Source: Rathayibacter sp. VKM Ac-2857
GTDB taxonomy: Bacteria; Actinomycetota; Actinomycetes; Actinomycetales; Microbacteriaceae
Length of the DNA stretch: 64,000 nucleotides
Direction: 5' to 3'
NCBI RefSeq assembly: GCF_013205025.1
Contig: NZ_JABMLE010000002.1
Location: 1 to 64,000, forward strand
Of this stretch, positions 35,560-44,479 are shown piece by piece; position 1 is the stretch's first letter; each line of letters begins with the position of its first letter. The translations under genes were made by a program, and so were the position numbers. The notes below the pieces were generated by a model that had not been told where the DNA came from, searched no databases, and saw nothing but the letters and a program-made list of their open reading frames with translations.

Positions 35560-35623
35560 CGAGCCGGACCGCTTCTGTGGAGACGGAGGCGATCCTGCTT
35601 CTGGTGAGGAGCTTAGACCCGTT

Positions 35624-35637
35624 CGAACAAGGATTCG
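35624..35637. promoter_or_regulatory. LexA-box-like site upstream of recA
   Basis: CGAACAAGGATTCG matches CGAAC-N4-GTTCG with one mismatch. A TAAGCT -10 candidate (35615-35610, minus strand) lies just downstream, so LexA would cover the promoter. Confidence 0.6.
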
Positions 35638-35704
35638 AGGGTGGCGCGCCCGGCGTGTCGAACACGACTTCGGGAGCGCGGCGGGCGGACGACCCGCGCC
35701 GCGG

Positions 35705-35929
35705 TCAGCGCCGGCGCTTCGCCGGGTCGACCCCGTGCCAGCGGCCCTCGGGGACGTCGTTCGCGCGGCAGAGTGCGATCCAGACCTCGCGGGGCTCCGC
35801 CCCGTCGCGCAGCGCCTTCTGCGCCGTCCGCCCGCCGAGCTCCGTCAGGACGAGGTCGGAGACGAGCACGCGGGCGTAGGCGTCGCCGAACTCGTCGTCG
35901 ACCAGCTGCTGGAACTCGCTCAGGCGCAT
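35705..35929 (-). CDS. DUF3046 protein
   Basis: A 74-residue basic protein of the DUF3046 family (MRLSEFQQLVDDEFGDAYARVLVSDLVLTELG is split here by its key parts RLSEF, EFG and LTELG), found next to recA in many Actinobacteria (Rv2738c position). WIALCRANDVPEGRWHG is also typical. Role unknown. TACCGT 6 nt before the ATG suggests a leaderless transcript. Confidence 0.8.
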   Translation of the reverse strand: MRLSEFQQLVDDEFGDAYARVLVSDLVLTELGGRTAQKALRDGAEPREVWIALCRANDVPEGRWHGVDPAKRRR

Positions 35930-35935
35930 ACGTCC

Positions 35936-35941
35936 ACGGTA
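35936..35941 (-). promoter_or_regulatory. -10 element of the DUF3046 gene (leaderless)
   Basis: TACCGT on the minus strand, 6 nt before the ATG. Confidence 0.45.
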
Positions 35942-35998
35942 ACAACCCGCGCCGGGGTGGGAGCCGAGCGGGCGTGAGCGGGCCGGCGGCGGGAACGA

Positions 35999-36034
35999 CG
36001 AAGGGCGCCGGAGCCGGAGCTCGGGCGCCCTTCG
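35999..36034 (-). terminator. clgR terminator
   Basis: CGAAGGGCGCC/GGCGCCCTTCG, an 11-bp perfect stem with a 14-nt loop, 39 nt after the clgR stop. Confidence 0.75.
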
Positions 36035-36073
36035 CGAGGTGCGGTGCGGTGGGTGGGAAGAGGGACGGGCCCG

Positions 36074-36382
36074 CTACTGCGAGACGAGGTCCGCGTCGAA
36101 TCCGGCGACCATGTCGGCCGGGATGGTGTCGGGGATCGTGTCGATCCCCTCGATGACCGCGAGTCGGTCGCCGACCTCGCGCATGATCACCGAGATCGGG
36201 GTGTCGAGCGCATCGGCCACCGAGGCGAGGATCTCGGACGACGCCTCCTTCTGACCGCGCTCGACCTCGCTGAGGTAGCCGAGAGCGACACTCGCCTTGC
36301 TCGCCACCTGGCGCAGGGTGCGACCTTTCTGCAGGCGAAAGTCCCTGAGGACATCGCCGATCTCCTGACGAACTAGAACCAC
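36074..36382 (-). CDS. clgR: XRE-type transcription regulator ClgR
   Basis: Activator of clp protease genes in Actinobacteria. The 102-residue protein has IGDVLRDFRLQKGRTLRQVA, the recognition part VALGYLSEVERGQKEASSE, and IMREVGDRL, closely resembling C. glutamicum ClgR as remembered. GTG 36382 was chosen because AAGGAGGG lies 4 nt before it; the GTG six codons upstream lies before this ribosome binding site. Position after pgsA and cinA fits Rv2745c. The C-terminal VSQ may serve in turnover by ClpP, as known for the family. Confidence 0.82.
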   Translation of the reverse strand: MVLVRQEIGDVLRDFRLQKGRTLRQVASKASVALGYLSEVERGQKEASSEILASVADALDTPISVIMREVGDRLAVIEGIDTIPDTIPADMVAGFDADLVSQ

Positions 36383-36406
36383 TGGACCCTCCTTCTCCAC
36401 GTCAAC

Positions 36407-36417
36407 CGCTTCTCGCG
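36407..36417. promoter_or_regulatory. Candidate ClgR binding site
   Basis: CGC-TTCTC-GCG matches the core CGC-N5-GCG of ClgR sites known in Streptomyces and Corynebacterium. It lies 24 nt before the clgR start, so autoregulation is possible. A short motif; chance occurrence cannot be excluded in this GC-rich DNA. Confidence 0.35.
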
Positions 36418-36556
36418 CACCGATTCGAGAGATGCCGGAGCATCGGGTTCGAAGGGGATGTGTACGAGAGAGCCGGATAGCTGTTCACTACCCGGCTCGT
36501 GTGAGTCGACTCTAATACCGGATGACTGGACTTTGCGTGTGAGCGACGTCAGATGT

Positions 36557-36582
36557 AACCCGGCCGAAACTCTGCGCATTCC
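36557..36582 (-). promoter_or_regulatory. Candidate SigH-type promoter of clgR
   Basis: Minus strand GGAAT (36582-36578), 18-bp spacer, GTT (36559-36557), fitting the GGAA-N16/19-GTT form of heat/oxidative-stress ECF promoters. In C. glutamicum clgR is under SigH control. Confidence 0.4.
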
Positions 36583-36614
36583 ACGATTCCGCACCGGTTC
36601 CTGGGCTTCCGCCG

Positions 36615-37097
36615 TCAACGGAGCGAGGCGACGAGCTCCTGCGCCAGAGCGAGTGCCGCCGCGACGGACGCGGCGCGGATCTCGGGCCGTCCGCCGTCGA
36701 AGCGGTGCTCGCGCACCAGCTCCACGTCGTCGAGGACGGCGGCGACGAAGACGGTGCCGACGGCGGCCCCGCCCTGCGGCTCCGGGCCGGCGACGCCCGT
36801 CGTCGCGATCCCGAGCGTCCGCGCACCGGCCTCCCCGAGCCGCTCGGCGACGCCCCGCGCCATCCGGACGGCCACGACGGGGTGCACGGGTCCCTCCCGG
36901 TCGAGCAGCTCCGCGTCGACGCCGAGCAGGCGGTGCTTGAGGTCGGTCGCGTAGGAGACCACTCCCCCGCGGTAGACGGCGGAGGCGCCGGGGACCTCGA
37001 CCAGCGCGGAGCTCAGCGCCCCGCCGGTCAGCGACTCGGCGACCGCCAGCGCGAGCCCGCGCCGCCGGAGCTCCGACAGCAGCTCCTCGGCGCTCAT
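36615..37097 (-). CDS. CinA C-terminal domain protein (nicotinamide-nucleotide amidase)
   Basis: A 160-residue stand-alone CinA C-terminal (PncC-type) domain: AVAESLTGGALSSALVEVPGAS, YRGGVVSYATDLK, ARGVAERLGEAGARTLGIATTGVAGPEPQGG. It probably deamidates nicotinamide mononucleotide in NAD recycling. The N-terminal MoCF domain is absent, common for this neighbourhood. ATG 37097 overlaps the pgsA stop (ATGA). Confidence 0.88.
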   Translation of the reverse strand: MSAEELLSELRRRGLALAVAESLTGGALSSALVEVPGASAVYRGGVVSYATDLKHRLLGVDAELLDREGPVHPVVAVRMARGVAERLGEAGARTLGIATTGVAGPEPQGGAAVGTVFVAAVLDDVELVREHRFDGGRPEIRAASVAAALALAQELVASLR

Positions 37098-37696
37098 CGG
37101 CGCCCGCGGGCCGCGCGACTCTGGCGCGCCGCGTCGGCGAGGTAGTCGATGCCGGTCACGACGGTGAGGACGACCGCGGCCGTCATCGTGATGCCGTTCA
37201 GCCAGTGCACCCACTCGCCGAGGAACGTCCAGAGCGGCAGGAGCGCGAGGGAGATCGCGACGGACTGCACGATCGTCTTCAGCTTGCCGCCGCGGGAGGC
37301 GGGGATCACGCGGTCGGAGAGGACGGCCATCCGGAAGACGGTGATGCCGATCTCGCGGACCAGGATGACGATCGTCACCCACCAGGGCAGCTCGGCGAGG
37401 ATCGAGAGGCCGACCAGCGCGGCGCCGGTGAGGACCTTGTCCGCGATCGGGTCGAGCAGCTTGCCGAGGTCCGTGACCAGCCCGCGGCTGCGCGCGATGT
37501 GACCGTCGATCCCGTCGGTCGCGATCGCGACGATGAAGAGCAGCGCGGCTGCGATGCGCACGCCGCCGTCCTCGCCATTGTCGGCCAGGAGCAGCCAGAA
37601 GAACACCGGGGCGAGCAGGATGCGCACCACGGTGATCGCGTTGGGCAGGTTCCAGTTGCTCGGGGCGGCGTCGGCGTGCGCGGTGGGGCTGGTCAT
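37094..37696 (-). CDS. pgsA: CDP-diacylglycerol-glycerol-3-phosphate phosphatidyltransferase
   Basis: Membrane enzyme of the first committed step to phosphatidylglycerol. The 200-residue protein has the CDP-alcohol phosphotransferase motif DG-x2-G-x-AR ... G-x3-D-x3-D at about 61-85 (DGIDGHIARSRG then GKLLDPIADK), and several TM helices. ATG 37696 begins MTSPTAHADAAPSNW. It lies 65 nt after ftsK and is coupled to cinA. Confidence 0.9.
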   Translation of the reverse strand: MTSPTAHADAAPSNWNLPNAITVVRILLAPVFFWLLLADNGEDGGVRIAAALLFIVAIATDGIDGHIARSRGLVTDLGKLLDPIADKVLTGAALVGLSILAELPWWVTIVILVREIGITVFRMAVLSDRVIPASRGGKLKTIVQSVAISLALLPLWTFLGEWVHWLNGITMTAAVVLTVVTGIDYLADAARQSRAARGRR

Positions 37697-37761
37697 CGGA
37701 GTCCGCCGTTCCTCGTGGTCGGTCGATTCGGCGGGACGCGCGTGCTCGGCGAGATCATCGC

Positions 37762-40647
37762 TCAGTCGCGCCCGGTGAGCGCCCAGGCGTCGTCGCCGGA
37801 GCCCTCGTCGTCGTCGTGGTAGTCGGTCGCGACCGGGCCCGAGGGCTCGGCCAGCGGGTCCGCGTAGGCGTCGGGCGCGGCCGGCGACGGCGCCGCGGCG
37901 TGCTCGCCGGGCTCCTCGCCGCGCATCCGCGAGAGCACGCCCGGCAGCTGCTCGGCGGTCACCAGCACGTCGCGCGCCTTCGAGCCCTCGGAGGGGCCGA
38001 CGACCTCGCGCGACTCGAGCAGGTCCATCAGGCGGCCGGCCTTTGCGAAGCCGACGCGGAGCTTGCGCTGCAGCATCGAGGTCGAGCCGAACTGCGTGCT
38101 GACCACGAGCTCCGCCGCGGCCATCAGCAGTTCGAGGTCGTCGCCGATGTCGGAGTCGATCTCCTTCCGCTGGGCCTGCACCGTGATGTCCTGGCGGTAC
38201 TCGGGCTGCGCCTGGCGGGTGACGTGCTCGACGACCCGGGCGATCTCCTCCTCGCGCACCCACGCGCCCTGGACGCGCATCGGCTTGTTCGTGCCCATCG
38301 GCAGGAACAGGCCGTCGCCCTGGCCGATGAGCTTGTCGGCGCCCGGCTGGTCGAGGATGACCCGCGAGTCCGTGACGCTCGTCACGGCGAAGGCGAGGCG
38401 GCTCGGCACGTTGGCCTTGATCAGGCCGGTGACGACGTCGACGCTCGGCCGCTGGGTGGCGAGCACGAGGTGGATGCCGGAGGCGCGCGCCAGCTGGGTG
38501 ATGCGGACGATCGAGTCCTCGACGTCGCGCGGGGCGACCATCATCAGGTCCGCGAGCTCGTCGACGACCACCAGGAGGTAGGGGTAGGGCCGGAGGACGC
38601 GGTTGCTGCCCGCGGGCAGCTTGATCTCGCCGCTGCGCACCGCCGCGTTGAAGTCGTCGATGTGCCGGTAGCCGAACGACGCGAGGTCGTCGTAGCGCAT
38701 GTCCATCTCCTTCACGACCCACTGGAGCGCCTCGGCGGCCTTCTTGGGGTTCGTGATGATGGGGGTGATCAGGTGCGGCACGCCGCCGTAGATCGTCAGC
38801 TCGACGCGCTTGGGGTCGATCAGGACCATGCGGACGTCCTGCGGGCTGGCGCGCATCAGCAGGCTCGTGATCATCGAGTTCACGAAGCTGGACTTGCCGG
38901 AGCCGGTGGAGCCGGCGACGAGGAGGTGCGGCATCTTCGCGAGATTGGCCACCACGTAGCCGCCCTCGACGTCCTTGCCGACGCCGATCGTCATCGGGTG
39001 GGTCGACGTCGTCGAGGCGGCGGAGCGCAGGACGTCGCCGAGCGAGACGATCTCGCGGTCGGTGTTGGGGATCTCGACGCCGATCGCGCTCTTGCCCGGG
39101 ATGGGCGAGAGGATCCGCACCTCGTTGCTGGCGACCGCGTAGGAGAGGTTCTTGCTCAGCGCCGTGACGCGCTCGACCTTGACGCCCGGGCCGAGCTCGA
39201 TCTCGTAGCGCGTGACCGTCGGACCGCGGGAGAAGCCGGTGACCGTCGCATCGACGTTGAACTGCTGCAGCACCTCGGTCAGCGCGCGGACCATCTCGTC
39301 GTTCGCAGCCGAGCGGGCCTTCGACGGCGTGCCGGTGGAGAGCGCGGAGGCGGACGGCAGGCGGTAGGGGGTCTCCTCCTCGAAGGAGGAGTCGAAGCCG
39401 GCGGTGGAGTCGGCGACGACCGGGGCGATCGGGCCGGTCTCGATCACGGGCGGCAGCGGGACGGCGGGGGCGACGTCGAGGTCGTCGAGCGCGATGACGC
39501 CGGTGGCGTCGTCGTCGACCACGCCCAGCGGGATGCGCGTGGTCGCGGTCTGATCGTGGCGGGCGAGGGCGGCCTCGGCCGACTCGGCCTCGGAGATCAC
39601 CTCGGTCGCGTAGGAGCGGGTCGGCGGGTCGGCCGGCTCGTCGCGGTCGGCGGACGCCGGCTCCTCGAGCGCGGTGTCGAAGCCCTTCGCACGGCCGCGG
39701 CCCTTGCGGCCCTTGGGCGCCTCGTCCTCGTCGCCGAGCGCGTCGATCGGCAGCTCGGCCTGGACGGTCGGCTCGTCCTCGCGGCCGGAGTCGGTGCGGC
39801 GCCACCAGGGCAGCTCGCCGCCCTCCTCCTGCTCGTCCTCGGCCTTCTCGCTCTCGGCCTTCGCGGCCGCCTTGCTCGCGGCCCTCTCGGCCTTGAGGCG
39901 CGCGCGCTCCTCGTCGTCGAGGACGGGGGCGCCGAAGAGGTAGCCGTAGAGCTCGCGCGAGCGGGCGGCGATCCGGTTCGGCGGGGTCTTGGTGATGATG
40001 AAGAGGGAGAGCAGGACGACGAGCGAGAGGAGCACCGTGGCGCCGGGCACGGTCGCGATCGCCACGAGGGGCGCGCCGACGAGCCAGCCGAGGACACCGC
40101 CGGCGGCGGCCATCTGCTCGATGCCCGAGCCCGGCTGCGGCGCGCCGAGGTGCGCGTGGCAGAGACCGGCGGAGGAGATCAGCAGGACGGCGAGGCCCAC
40201 GCCGATCCGGCCGTTGTCGTCGACGGAGCGCGGGTGCCGGAACAGCCAGAGCGAGAAGAGCAGCAGCACCACGGGCAGGACGTAGGCGACGCGGCCGAAC
40301 AGGCCGCCGAAGCTCCAGGCGTCGAGCACGAGCGCGACCGGATCGGTCGCGAGGAACCACTCCACCACCGCGCCCAGGACCGCGAGCAGCAGGAGCAGGA
40401 AGGGGACGCCGTCGCGGCGCTCCTCCTTGGCGAGGCGCTCGGGCCCGAGTGCGCGGGCGGCGCCGCCGGCCAGGTGGGCGAGCGCCATCCAGACCGTGAC
40501 GAGGGGGTTGGTGCGCGGGGCCGAGCTGAACGCGACCGTGCTCTTCTCGGACGATCCCCGCCCGGAGCCGCGGCCGGAGCGCGGAGTGCTCGAGCGCGCG
40601 GGCGCACTCGCCTTCGCGCGGGGGGTCGTCTTCGGAGTCGTCGCCAT
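37762..40647 (-). CDS. ftsK: DNA translocase FtsK/SpoIIIE
   Basis: Septal DNA pump that clears chromosome termini. The 961-residue protein has a basic N-terminus, about four TM helices (around 80-235), an acidic linker, and a motor domain with Walker [13 protein letters not shown] and [12 protein letters not shown], ending with a winged-helix gamma domain ([20 protein letters not shown]). A short acidic tail follows. TACGGT 6 nt before ATG suggests a leaderless mRNA. Likely in one operon with pgsA and cinA. Confidence 0.94.
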   Translation of the reverse strand: MATTPKTTPRAKASAPARSSTPRSGRGSGRGSSEKSTVAFSSAPRTNPLVTVWMALAHLAGGAARALGPERLAKEERRDGVPFLLLLLAVLGAVVEWFLATDPVALVLDAWSFGGLFGRVAYVLPVVLLLFSLWLFRHPRSVDDNGRIGVGLAVLLISSAGLCHAHLGAPQPGSGIEQMAAAGGVLGWLVGAPLVAIATVPGATVLLSLVVLLSLFIITKTPPNRIAARSRELYGYLFGAPVLDDEERARLKAERAASKAAAKAESEKAEDEQEEGGELPWWRRTDSGREDEPTVQAELPIDALGDEDEAPKGRKGRGRAKGFDTALEEPASADRDEPADPPTRSYATEVISEAESAEAALARHDQTATTRIPLGVVDDDATGVIALDDLDVAPAVPLPPVIETGPIAPVVADSTAGFDSSFEEETPYRLPSASALSTGTPSKARSAANDEMVRALTEVLQQFNVDATVTGFSRGPTVTRYEIELGPGVKVERVTALSKNLSYAVASNEVRILSPIPGKSAIGVEIPNTDREIVSLGDVLRSAASTTSTHPMTIGVGKDVEGGYVVANLAKMPHLLVAGSTGSGKSSFVNSMITSLLMRASPQDVRMVLIDPKRVELTIYGGVPHLITPIITNPKKAAEALQWVVKEMDMRYDDLASFGYRHIDDFNAAVRSGEIKLPAGSNRVLRPYPYLLVVVDELADLMMVAPRDVEDSIVRITQLARASGIHLVLATQRPSVDVVTGLIKANVPSRLAFAVTSVTDSRVILDQPGADKLIGQGDGLFLPMGTNKPMRVQGAWVREEEIARVVEHVTRQAQPEYRQDITVQAQRKEIDSDIGDDLELLMAAAELVVSTQFGSTSMLQRKLRVGFAKAGRLMDLLESREVVGPSEGSKARDVLVTAEQLPGVLSRMRGEEPGEHAAAPSPAAPDAYADPLAEPSGPVATDYHDDDEGSGDDAWALTGRD

Positions 40648-40653
40648 AGGGCC

Positions 40654-40659
40654 ACCGTA
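40654..40659 (-). promoter_or_regulatory. -10 element of ftsK (leaderless)
   Basis: TACGGT on the minus strand, 6 nt before the ATG. Confidence 0.45.
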
Positions 40660-40743
40660 CCCGCCGCCTCCGTCATCGCTGCGGACCCGCGCCGGGAGGG
40701 CTGCGCCCGCGGCCGCCTCACGCCCGGCCGGTGCCGGCTCCGC

Positions 40744-41232
40744 TCAGCGCAGGGTCGCGACCATCGTCTCCGCGTCGCCGCGATCGGCCACCGCGCTGAA
40801 GCCCTCGCTCCGGTAGAGCCGGCGAGCGAAGTTGTCCGTCGAGACGTTGAGCGAGATCCGGGCGTAGCCGGCGGCGCGCGCCTGGTCCAGGGCGGCGCGG
40901 AGCAGCCCGCGGCCGATCCCCTGCGCGCGCCAGACCGGGCGCACCCCGAGGGTCAACTCCGGGACTCCCGGGGCGACGAACCCGCGGCCCGGCGTCGTCG
41001 CGCTGAAGAGCCGGAACCAGCAGGCGCCGATCCGCTCGCCGTCGACGGTCTCGGCGACGGAGCCGAGGTCGCCGGGGCGGGGCCAGCCGGCGACGTAGCG
41101 CCGGGTCGGCTCCTCCTCGAGGACGTCGATGCGGGTGCGGGCGGTCGTCCAGTTCCAGTTCGCCGCGTCGACGAGCATGTCGGCGAGGAAGGGGGCGTCC
41201 TCGCGGCGGGCGGGGCGGATCGAGTGCTCCAT
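40744..41232 (-). CDS. GNAT-family N-acetyltransferase
   Basis: A 162-residue acetyl-CoA-dependent transferase with the GNAT core: N-terminal SIRPARREDAPFLADML, LTLGVRPVWRAQGIGRGLLRAALDQA (motif A, acetyl-CoA loop RAQGIG) and SLNVSTDNFARRLYRSEGF. The substrate is unknown. It is inserted between rnj and ftsK on the same strand, after the rnj terminator; CGGAGA precedes the ATG. Confidence 0.8.
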   Translation of the reverse strand: MEHSIRPARREDAPFLADMLVDAANWNWTTARTRIDVLEEEPTRRYVAGWPRPGDLGSVAETVDGERIGACWFRLFSATTPGRGFVAPGVPELTLGVRPVWRAQGIGRGLLRAALDQARAAGYARISLNVSTDNFARRLYRSEGFSAVADRGDAETMVATLR

Positions 41233-41309
41233 GCGCGGTCTCCGTGGGGGATCGGGTCTGGCATGCGGTGCGGACGGGGGCGCCCGCGAGCGGGCGGTGG
41301 GGCGGGACC

Positions 41310-41328
41310 GGAGCGTCGGGGGCGCTCC
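41310..41328 (-). terminator. rnj terminator hairpin
   Basis: GGAGCG/CGCTCC with a 7-nt loop, 10 nt after the rnj stop. A second small stem, CGCCCG/CGGGCG, follows at 41281-41296. Confidence 0.5.
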
Positions 41329-41338
41329 GCCCGGCGGG

Positions 41339-43015
41339 TCACGCCTCGATGACGAGGGGCACGATCATCGGGCGCCGGCGGTAGGTGGTGTTGACCCAGC
41401 GGCCCACCACCCGGCGGATGCTCTGCGAGAGCGCGTGCTGATCGCTCACTCCGCTCTGCACCGCCTCCTCGAGGGCCTTCGCGATCCGAGGCTTCACGTC
41501 GTCGAAGACGCTGTCGTCCTCCGCGAAGCCCTTGGCGTGGATCTCGGGACCGACGACGATCCGGCCGGTGCCCGCCTCCACCACGACGATGATCGAGATG
41601 AAGCCCTCCTCGCTGAGGATGCGGCGGTCCTTGAGGTCGGCGTCGGTGATCTCGCCGACGGACGAGCCGTCGACGTAGACGAAGCCGAGGTCGAGCTGGC
41701 CGGCCACGGTCACCACGCCGTCGCGGAGGTCGAGGACCGTGCCGTCCTCGGCGATGATCGTGTTCTCCGGCTTGATGCCGGTCGCCTGAGCGAGCTTCGC
41801 GTTCGCGACCAGGTGGCGGTACTCGCCGTGCACCGGCAGGACGTTCAGCGGCTTGAGGATGTTGTAGCAGTAGATCAGCTCGCCGGCGGCGGCGTGACCC
41901 GAGACGTGCACCTTCGCATTGCCCTTGTGCACGACGGTGGCGCCGAGCTTGGTCAGGCCGTTGATCACGCGGTAGACGGCGTTCTCGTTGCCGGGGATGA
42001 GGCTCGACGCGAGGATGACCGTGTCGCCCTCGCCGGGCTGGATCTGGTGATCGAGGTTCGCCATCCGGCTGAGCACCGCCATCGGCTCGCCCTGGGAGCC
42101 GGTCGACATGTAGACGATCCTGTCCTCGGGGATGTCGCCGGCCTTCTTGACGTCGATCAGCACGCCCTCCGGCACCTTGAGGTACCCCAGGGTGGCGGCG
42201 ATGCCCATGTTGCGGACCATCGAGCGGCCGAGCAGCGCCACGCGGCGTCCGTTCGCGTGCGCGGCGTCGAGCACCTGCTGCACGCGGTGCACGTGGCTGG
42301 AGAAGCTCGCCACGATGACCCGGCGGGTCGCCTTCGCGATCACGCTCTCGATCACCGGGCCGATGTCGCGCTCGTTCGGCGTGAAGCCGGGCACATCCGC
42401 GTTGGTCGAGTCGACCATGAAGAGGTCGATGCCCTCCTCGCCGAGGCGGGCGAAGGCGCGGAGGTCGGTGATGCGGCCGTCGAGCGGGAGCTGGTCCATC
42501 TTGAAGTCGCCGGTGTGCAGCACCGAGCCCGCATCCGTGATGATCGCGACGGCGAGGGCGTCCGGGATGGAGTGGTTGACGGCCACGAACTCGAGCTCGA
42601 ACGGGCCGAGGTTCTCGACGTCGCCCTCCTTCACCGTCAGCGTGTACGGCTTGATCCGGTGCTCCTTCAGCTTCGCCTCGACCAGCGCGAGCGTCAGGGT
42701 CGAGCCGATCAGCGGGATGTCCCGCTTGAGCTTCAGGAGGTAGGGGACGGCGCCGATGTGGTCCTCGTGACCGTGGGTCAGCACGACGCCGACGATGTCG
42801 TCGAGGCGGTCCTTGATCGGGGTGAAGTCGGGGAGGATCAGGTCGACGCCCGGCTGGTTCTCCTCCGGGAAGAGCACGCCGCAGTCGACCACGAGGATCT
42901 TGCCGTCGATCTCGAAGATCGTCATGTTGCGGCCGATCTCGCCGAGGCCGCCGAGCGGGACGATCCTCAGCGTGCCGGCCTCGAGCGCGGCGGGAGTGAT
43001 CACGGGACTGGGCAT
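41339..43015 (-). CDS. rnj: Ribonuclease J
   Basis: Metallo-beta-lactamase/beta-CASP nuclease with 5'-exo and endo activity in mRNA decay and rRNA maturation. The 558-residue product has VVDCGVLFPEE, the zinc motif LTHGHEDHIGAVPYLL, VNHSIPDALAV, HTGDFKMD, the beta-CASP region and HVSGHAAAGE. GAGGAGG precedes ATG 43015. It lies downstream of dapA as in mycobacteria (Rv2752c). Confidence 0.95.
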   Translation of the reverse strand: MPSPVITPAALEAGTLRIVPLGGLGEIGRNMTIFEIDGKILVVDCGVLFPEENQPGVDLILPDFTPIKDRLDDIVGVVLTHGHEDHIGAVPYLLKLKRDIPLIGSTLTLALVEAKLKEHRIKPYTLTVKEGDVENLGPFELEFVAVNHSIPDALAVAIITDAGSVLHTGDFKMDQLPLDGRITDLRAFARLGEEGIDLFMVDSTNADVPGFTPNERDIGPVIESVIAKATRRVIVASFSSHVHRVQQVLDAAHANGRRVALLGRSMVRNMGIAATLGYLKVPEGVLIDVKKAGDIPEDRIVYMSTGSQGEPMAVLSRMANLDHQIQPGEGDTVILASSLIPGNENAVYRVINGLTKLGATVVHKGNAKVHVSGHAAAGELIYCYNILKPLNVLPVHGEYRHLVANAKLAQATGIKPENTIIAEDGTVLDLRDGVVTVAGQLDLGFVYVDGSSVGEITDADLKDRRILSEEGFISIIVVVEAGTGRIVVGPEIHAKGFAEDDSVFDDVKPRIAKALEEAVQSGVSDQHALSQSIRRVVGRWVNTTYRRRPMIVPLVIEA

Positions 43016-43064
43016 GCGCCCTCCTCTTCCTCGGTCGGGAGTCGTCCGTGCCGCTCGTGCGGCG

Positions 43065-44042
43065 TCAGCGTGTGGTGCCGGCGACCTTCGGCAGCGCGCC
43101 GCCCGCGGCCGCGTTGCGGTCGGGCCGGAAGTTGCGGAAGTCGACGCCGGGGATGTCGCGGACGAGGCCGAGCTCGTCCTCGATCAGCGCGGCCTCGGAC
43201 TCCTCGGGGCCGACCAGCGGCAGGCGCACTCGGGGCGAGGAGATGCGGCCGAGGCCGTGCAGGATGTACTTCGCCGCGACGGTGCCGGGGACGTGGGTCA
43301 TCACCGCGCGCACGAGCGGCTCGAGCTGCTGGTGCGCGAGGGTGGCGGCCCTGAGGTCGCCGGAGTTCACGGCGTCCACGATGGTGCGGTACGGCGAGGC
43401 GGCGATGTTGGCGGTGACGCCGATCAGGCCGGTGGCGCCGATGGCCAGCTCGGGCAGGACGTTGGCGTCGTCGCCGCAGAAGTACATCAGGTCGGTCTGG
43501 TTGAGGACGCGGCTGACCTCGGAGAGATCGCCCTTGGCGTCCTTCACGGCGAGGATGTTGGGGTGCTTGGCCGCGCGGAGGATCGTCTCATAGCGGATGG
43601 GCACGCCGGTGCGGCCGGGGATGTCGTAGAGGATGACCGGGAGATCGGTCACGTCGGCGATCATCCGGAAGTGCGTGAGGATGCCGGCCTGGGTGGGCTT
43701 GTTGTAGTACGGCGTGACGATCATGTTGCCGTCGGCGCCGGCCTTCTCGCTCTGGCGGGCGAGCTGCATCGCGTGCGCGGTCTCGTTCGAGCCGCCGCCG
43801 GTGATGATCTTGGCGCGACCCGCGGCGACGGACTTGCCGACCTCGACGAGCCGGATCTTCTCCGGGTCGGTGAGGGTGCTGGTCTCGCCGGTGGTGCCGG
43901 TGACGACGATGCCGTCCGCGCCCTTCGCGATGCAGTCGTCGATGTGCTTCTCGACGCCGGGCCAGTCGACCTCGCCGTCGGCGGTGAACGGGGTGACCAG
44001 GGCGACCAGGACCTGGCCGAAAGGATTCTCCGGAGTTGACAC
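43065..44042 (-). CDS. dapA: 4-Hydroxy-tetrahydrodipicolinate synthase
   Basis: Condenses pyruvate with aspartate semialdehyde, the entry to the diaminopimelate pathway. The 325-residue (beta-alpha)8 enzyme has VTGTTGETSTLTDPEK, the catalytic tyrosine in VTPYYNKPTQAG and the Schiff-base lysine in ILAVKDAKGDLSE. GTG 44042 (VSTPENPFG) was chosen; the frame upstream enters the repeat cluster. TACCCT 6 nt upstream suggests a leaderless mRNA. Confidence 0.95.
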   Translation of the reverse strand: MSTPENPFGQVLVALVTPFTADGEVDWPGVEKHIDDCIAKGADGIVVTGTTGETSTLTDPEKIRLVEVGKSVAAGRAKIITGGGSNETAHAMQLARQSEKAGADGNMIVTPYYNKPTQAGILTHFRMIADVTDLPVILYDIPGRTGVPIRYETILRAAKHPNILAVKDAKGDLSEVSRVLNQTDLMYFCGDDANVLPELAIGATGLIGVTANIAASPYRTIVDAVNSGDLRAATLAHQQLEPLVRAVMTHVPGTVAAKYILHGLGRISSPRVRLPLVGPEESEAALIEDELGLVRDIPGVDFRNFRPDRNAAAGGALPKVAGTTR

Positions 44043-44048
44043 GAGCCC

Positions 44049-44054
44049 AGGGTA
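44049..44054 (-). promoter_or_regulatory. -10 element of dapA (leaderless)
   Basis: TACCCT on the minus strand, 6 nt before the GTG; the same hexamer and spacing as tyrS. Confidence 0.5.
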
Positions 44055-44129
44055 TCGGGTCGGCGGTCGGCGGCTGGAGCGGGCGGCGCACTCCCCGGCT
44101 GATCGAGGAGCTCGGAGCCGTCCTGCTGA

Positions 44130-44246
44130 CGACGGCGGGTCTCGATACGCCCCTCCGGGGCTACTCGACCAGCATGAGTCGCCGGCCCCCGGGGCTACTC
44201 GACCAGCATGGATCGCCGGCCCGTCGAGGTACTCGACCAGCAGGGA
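44130..44246. repeat. Palindromic repeat, block B1
   Basis: A right arm (44130-44176) followed by two shortened 35-bp copies ending GACCAGCATGG and GACCAGCAGGG. The whole ~117-bp block is repeated at 44354-44471. Confidence 0.8.
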
Positions 44247-44272
44247 GGGGCGAGTTGAAACTCTCGTCGTTC

Positions 44273-44400
44273 TTGCTGATCGAGTAGGCCGCGCAGCGGG
44301 CGTATCGAGATCCACCTGCGTCCGGACGCGGGTCTGCAGACCCTCCGTGCTGACGACGGTGGGTCTCGATACGCCCCTCCGGGGCTACTCGACCAGCATG
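44273..44400. repeat. Palindromic repeat, copy B2 (complete)
   Basis: A 128-bp inverted-repeat element with both ~43-nt arms, centred on TCTGCAGA (44333-44340). Confidence 0.85.
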
Positions 44401-44471
44401 AGTCGCCGGCCCTTCGGGGCTAGCCGACCAGCAGGGATCGCCAGCCCCCCGGGGCTACGCGACCAGCGTGG
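44401..44471. repeat. Palindromic repeat, shortened tandem copies B3
   Basis: Two degenerate 35-bp copies directly following B2, parallel to those after B1. They end 8 nt before the thyX stop codon. Confidence 0.75.
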
Positions 44472-44479
44472 ATGCGGGG

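Larger units (their letters stand above)
35393..35704. other. recA leader region (gene-free)
   Basis: A 312-nt region with no credible gene. From the recA side it holds a CTGATGTCGAC site (35522-35532), the 19-bp element shared with lexA (35541-35559) and a LexA-like box (35624-35637). The last would place the recA start site roughly 200 nt before the gene. Confidence 0.5.

Noticed and set aside
36373-36618. 81-residue open frame between cinA and clgR on the minus strand
   Set aside because: No ribosome binding site or family similarity. It covers the clgR leader with its promoter elements, so it is treated as non-coding.
37094-40360. 1088-residue minus-strand frame spanning ftsK
   Set aside because: Only its last 200 residues (pgsA) are real; the rest is an out-of-frame reading of ftsK.
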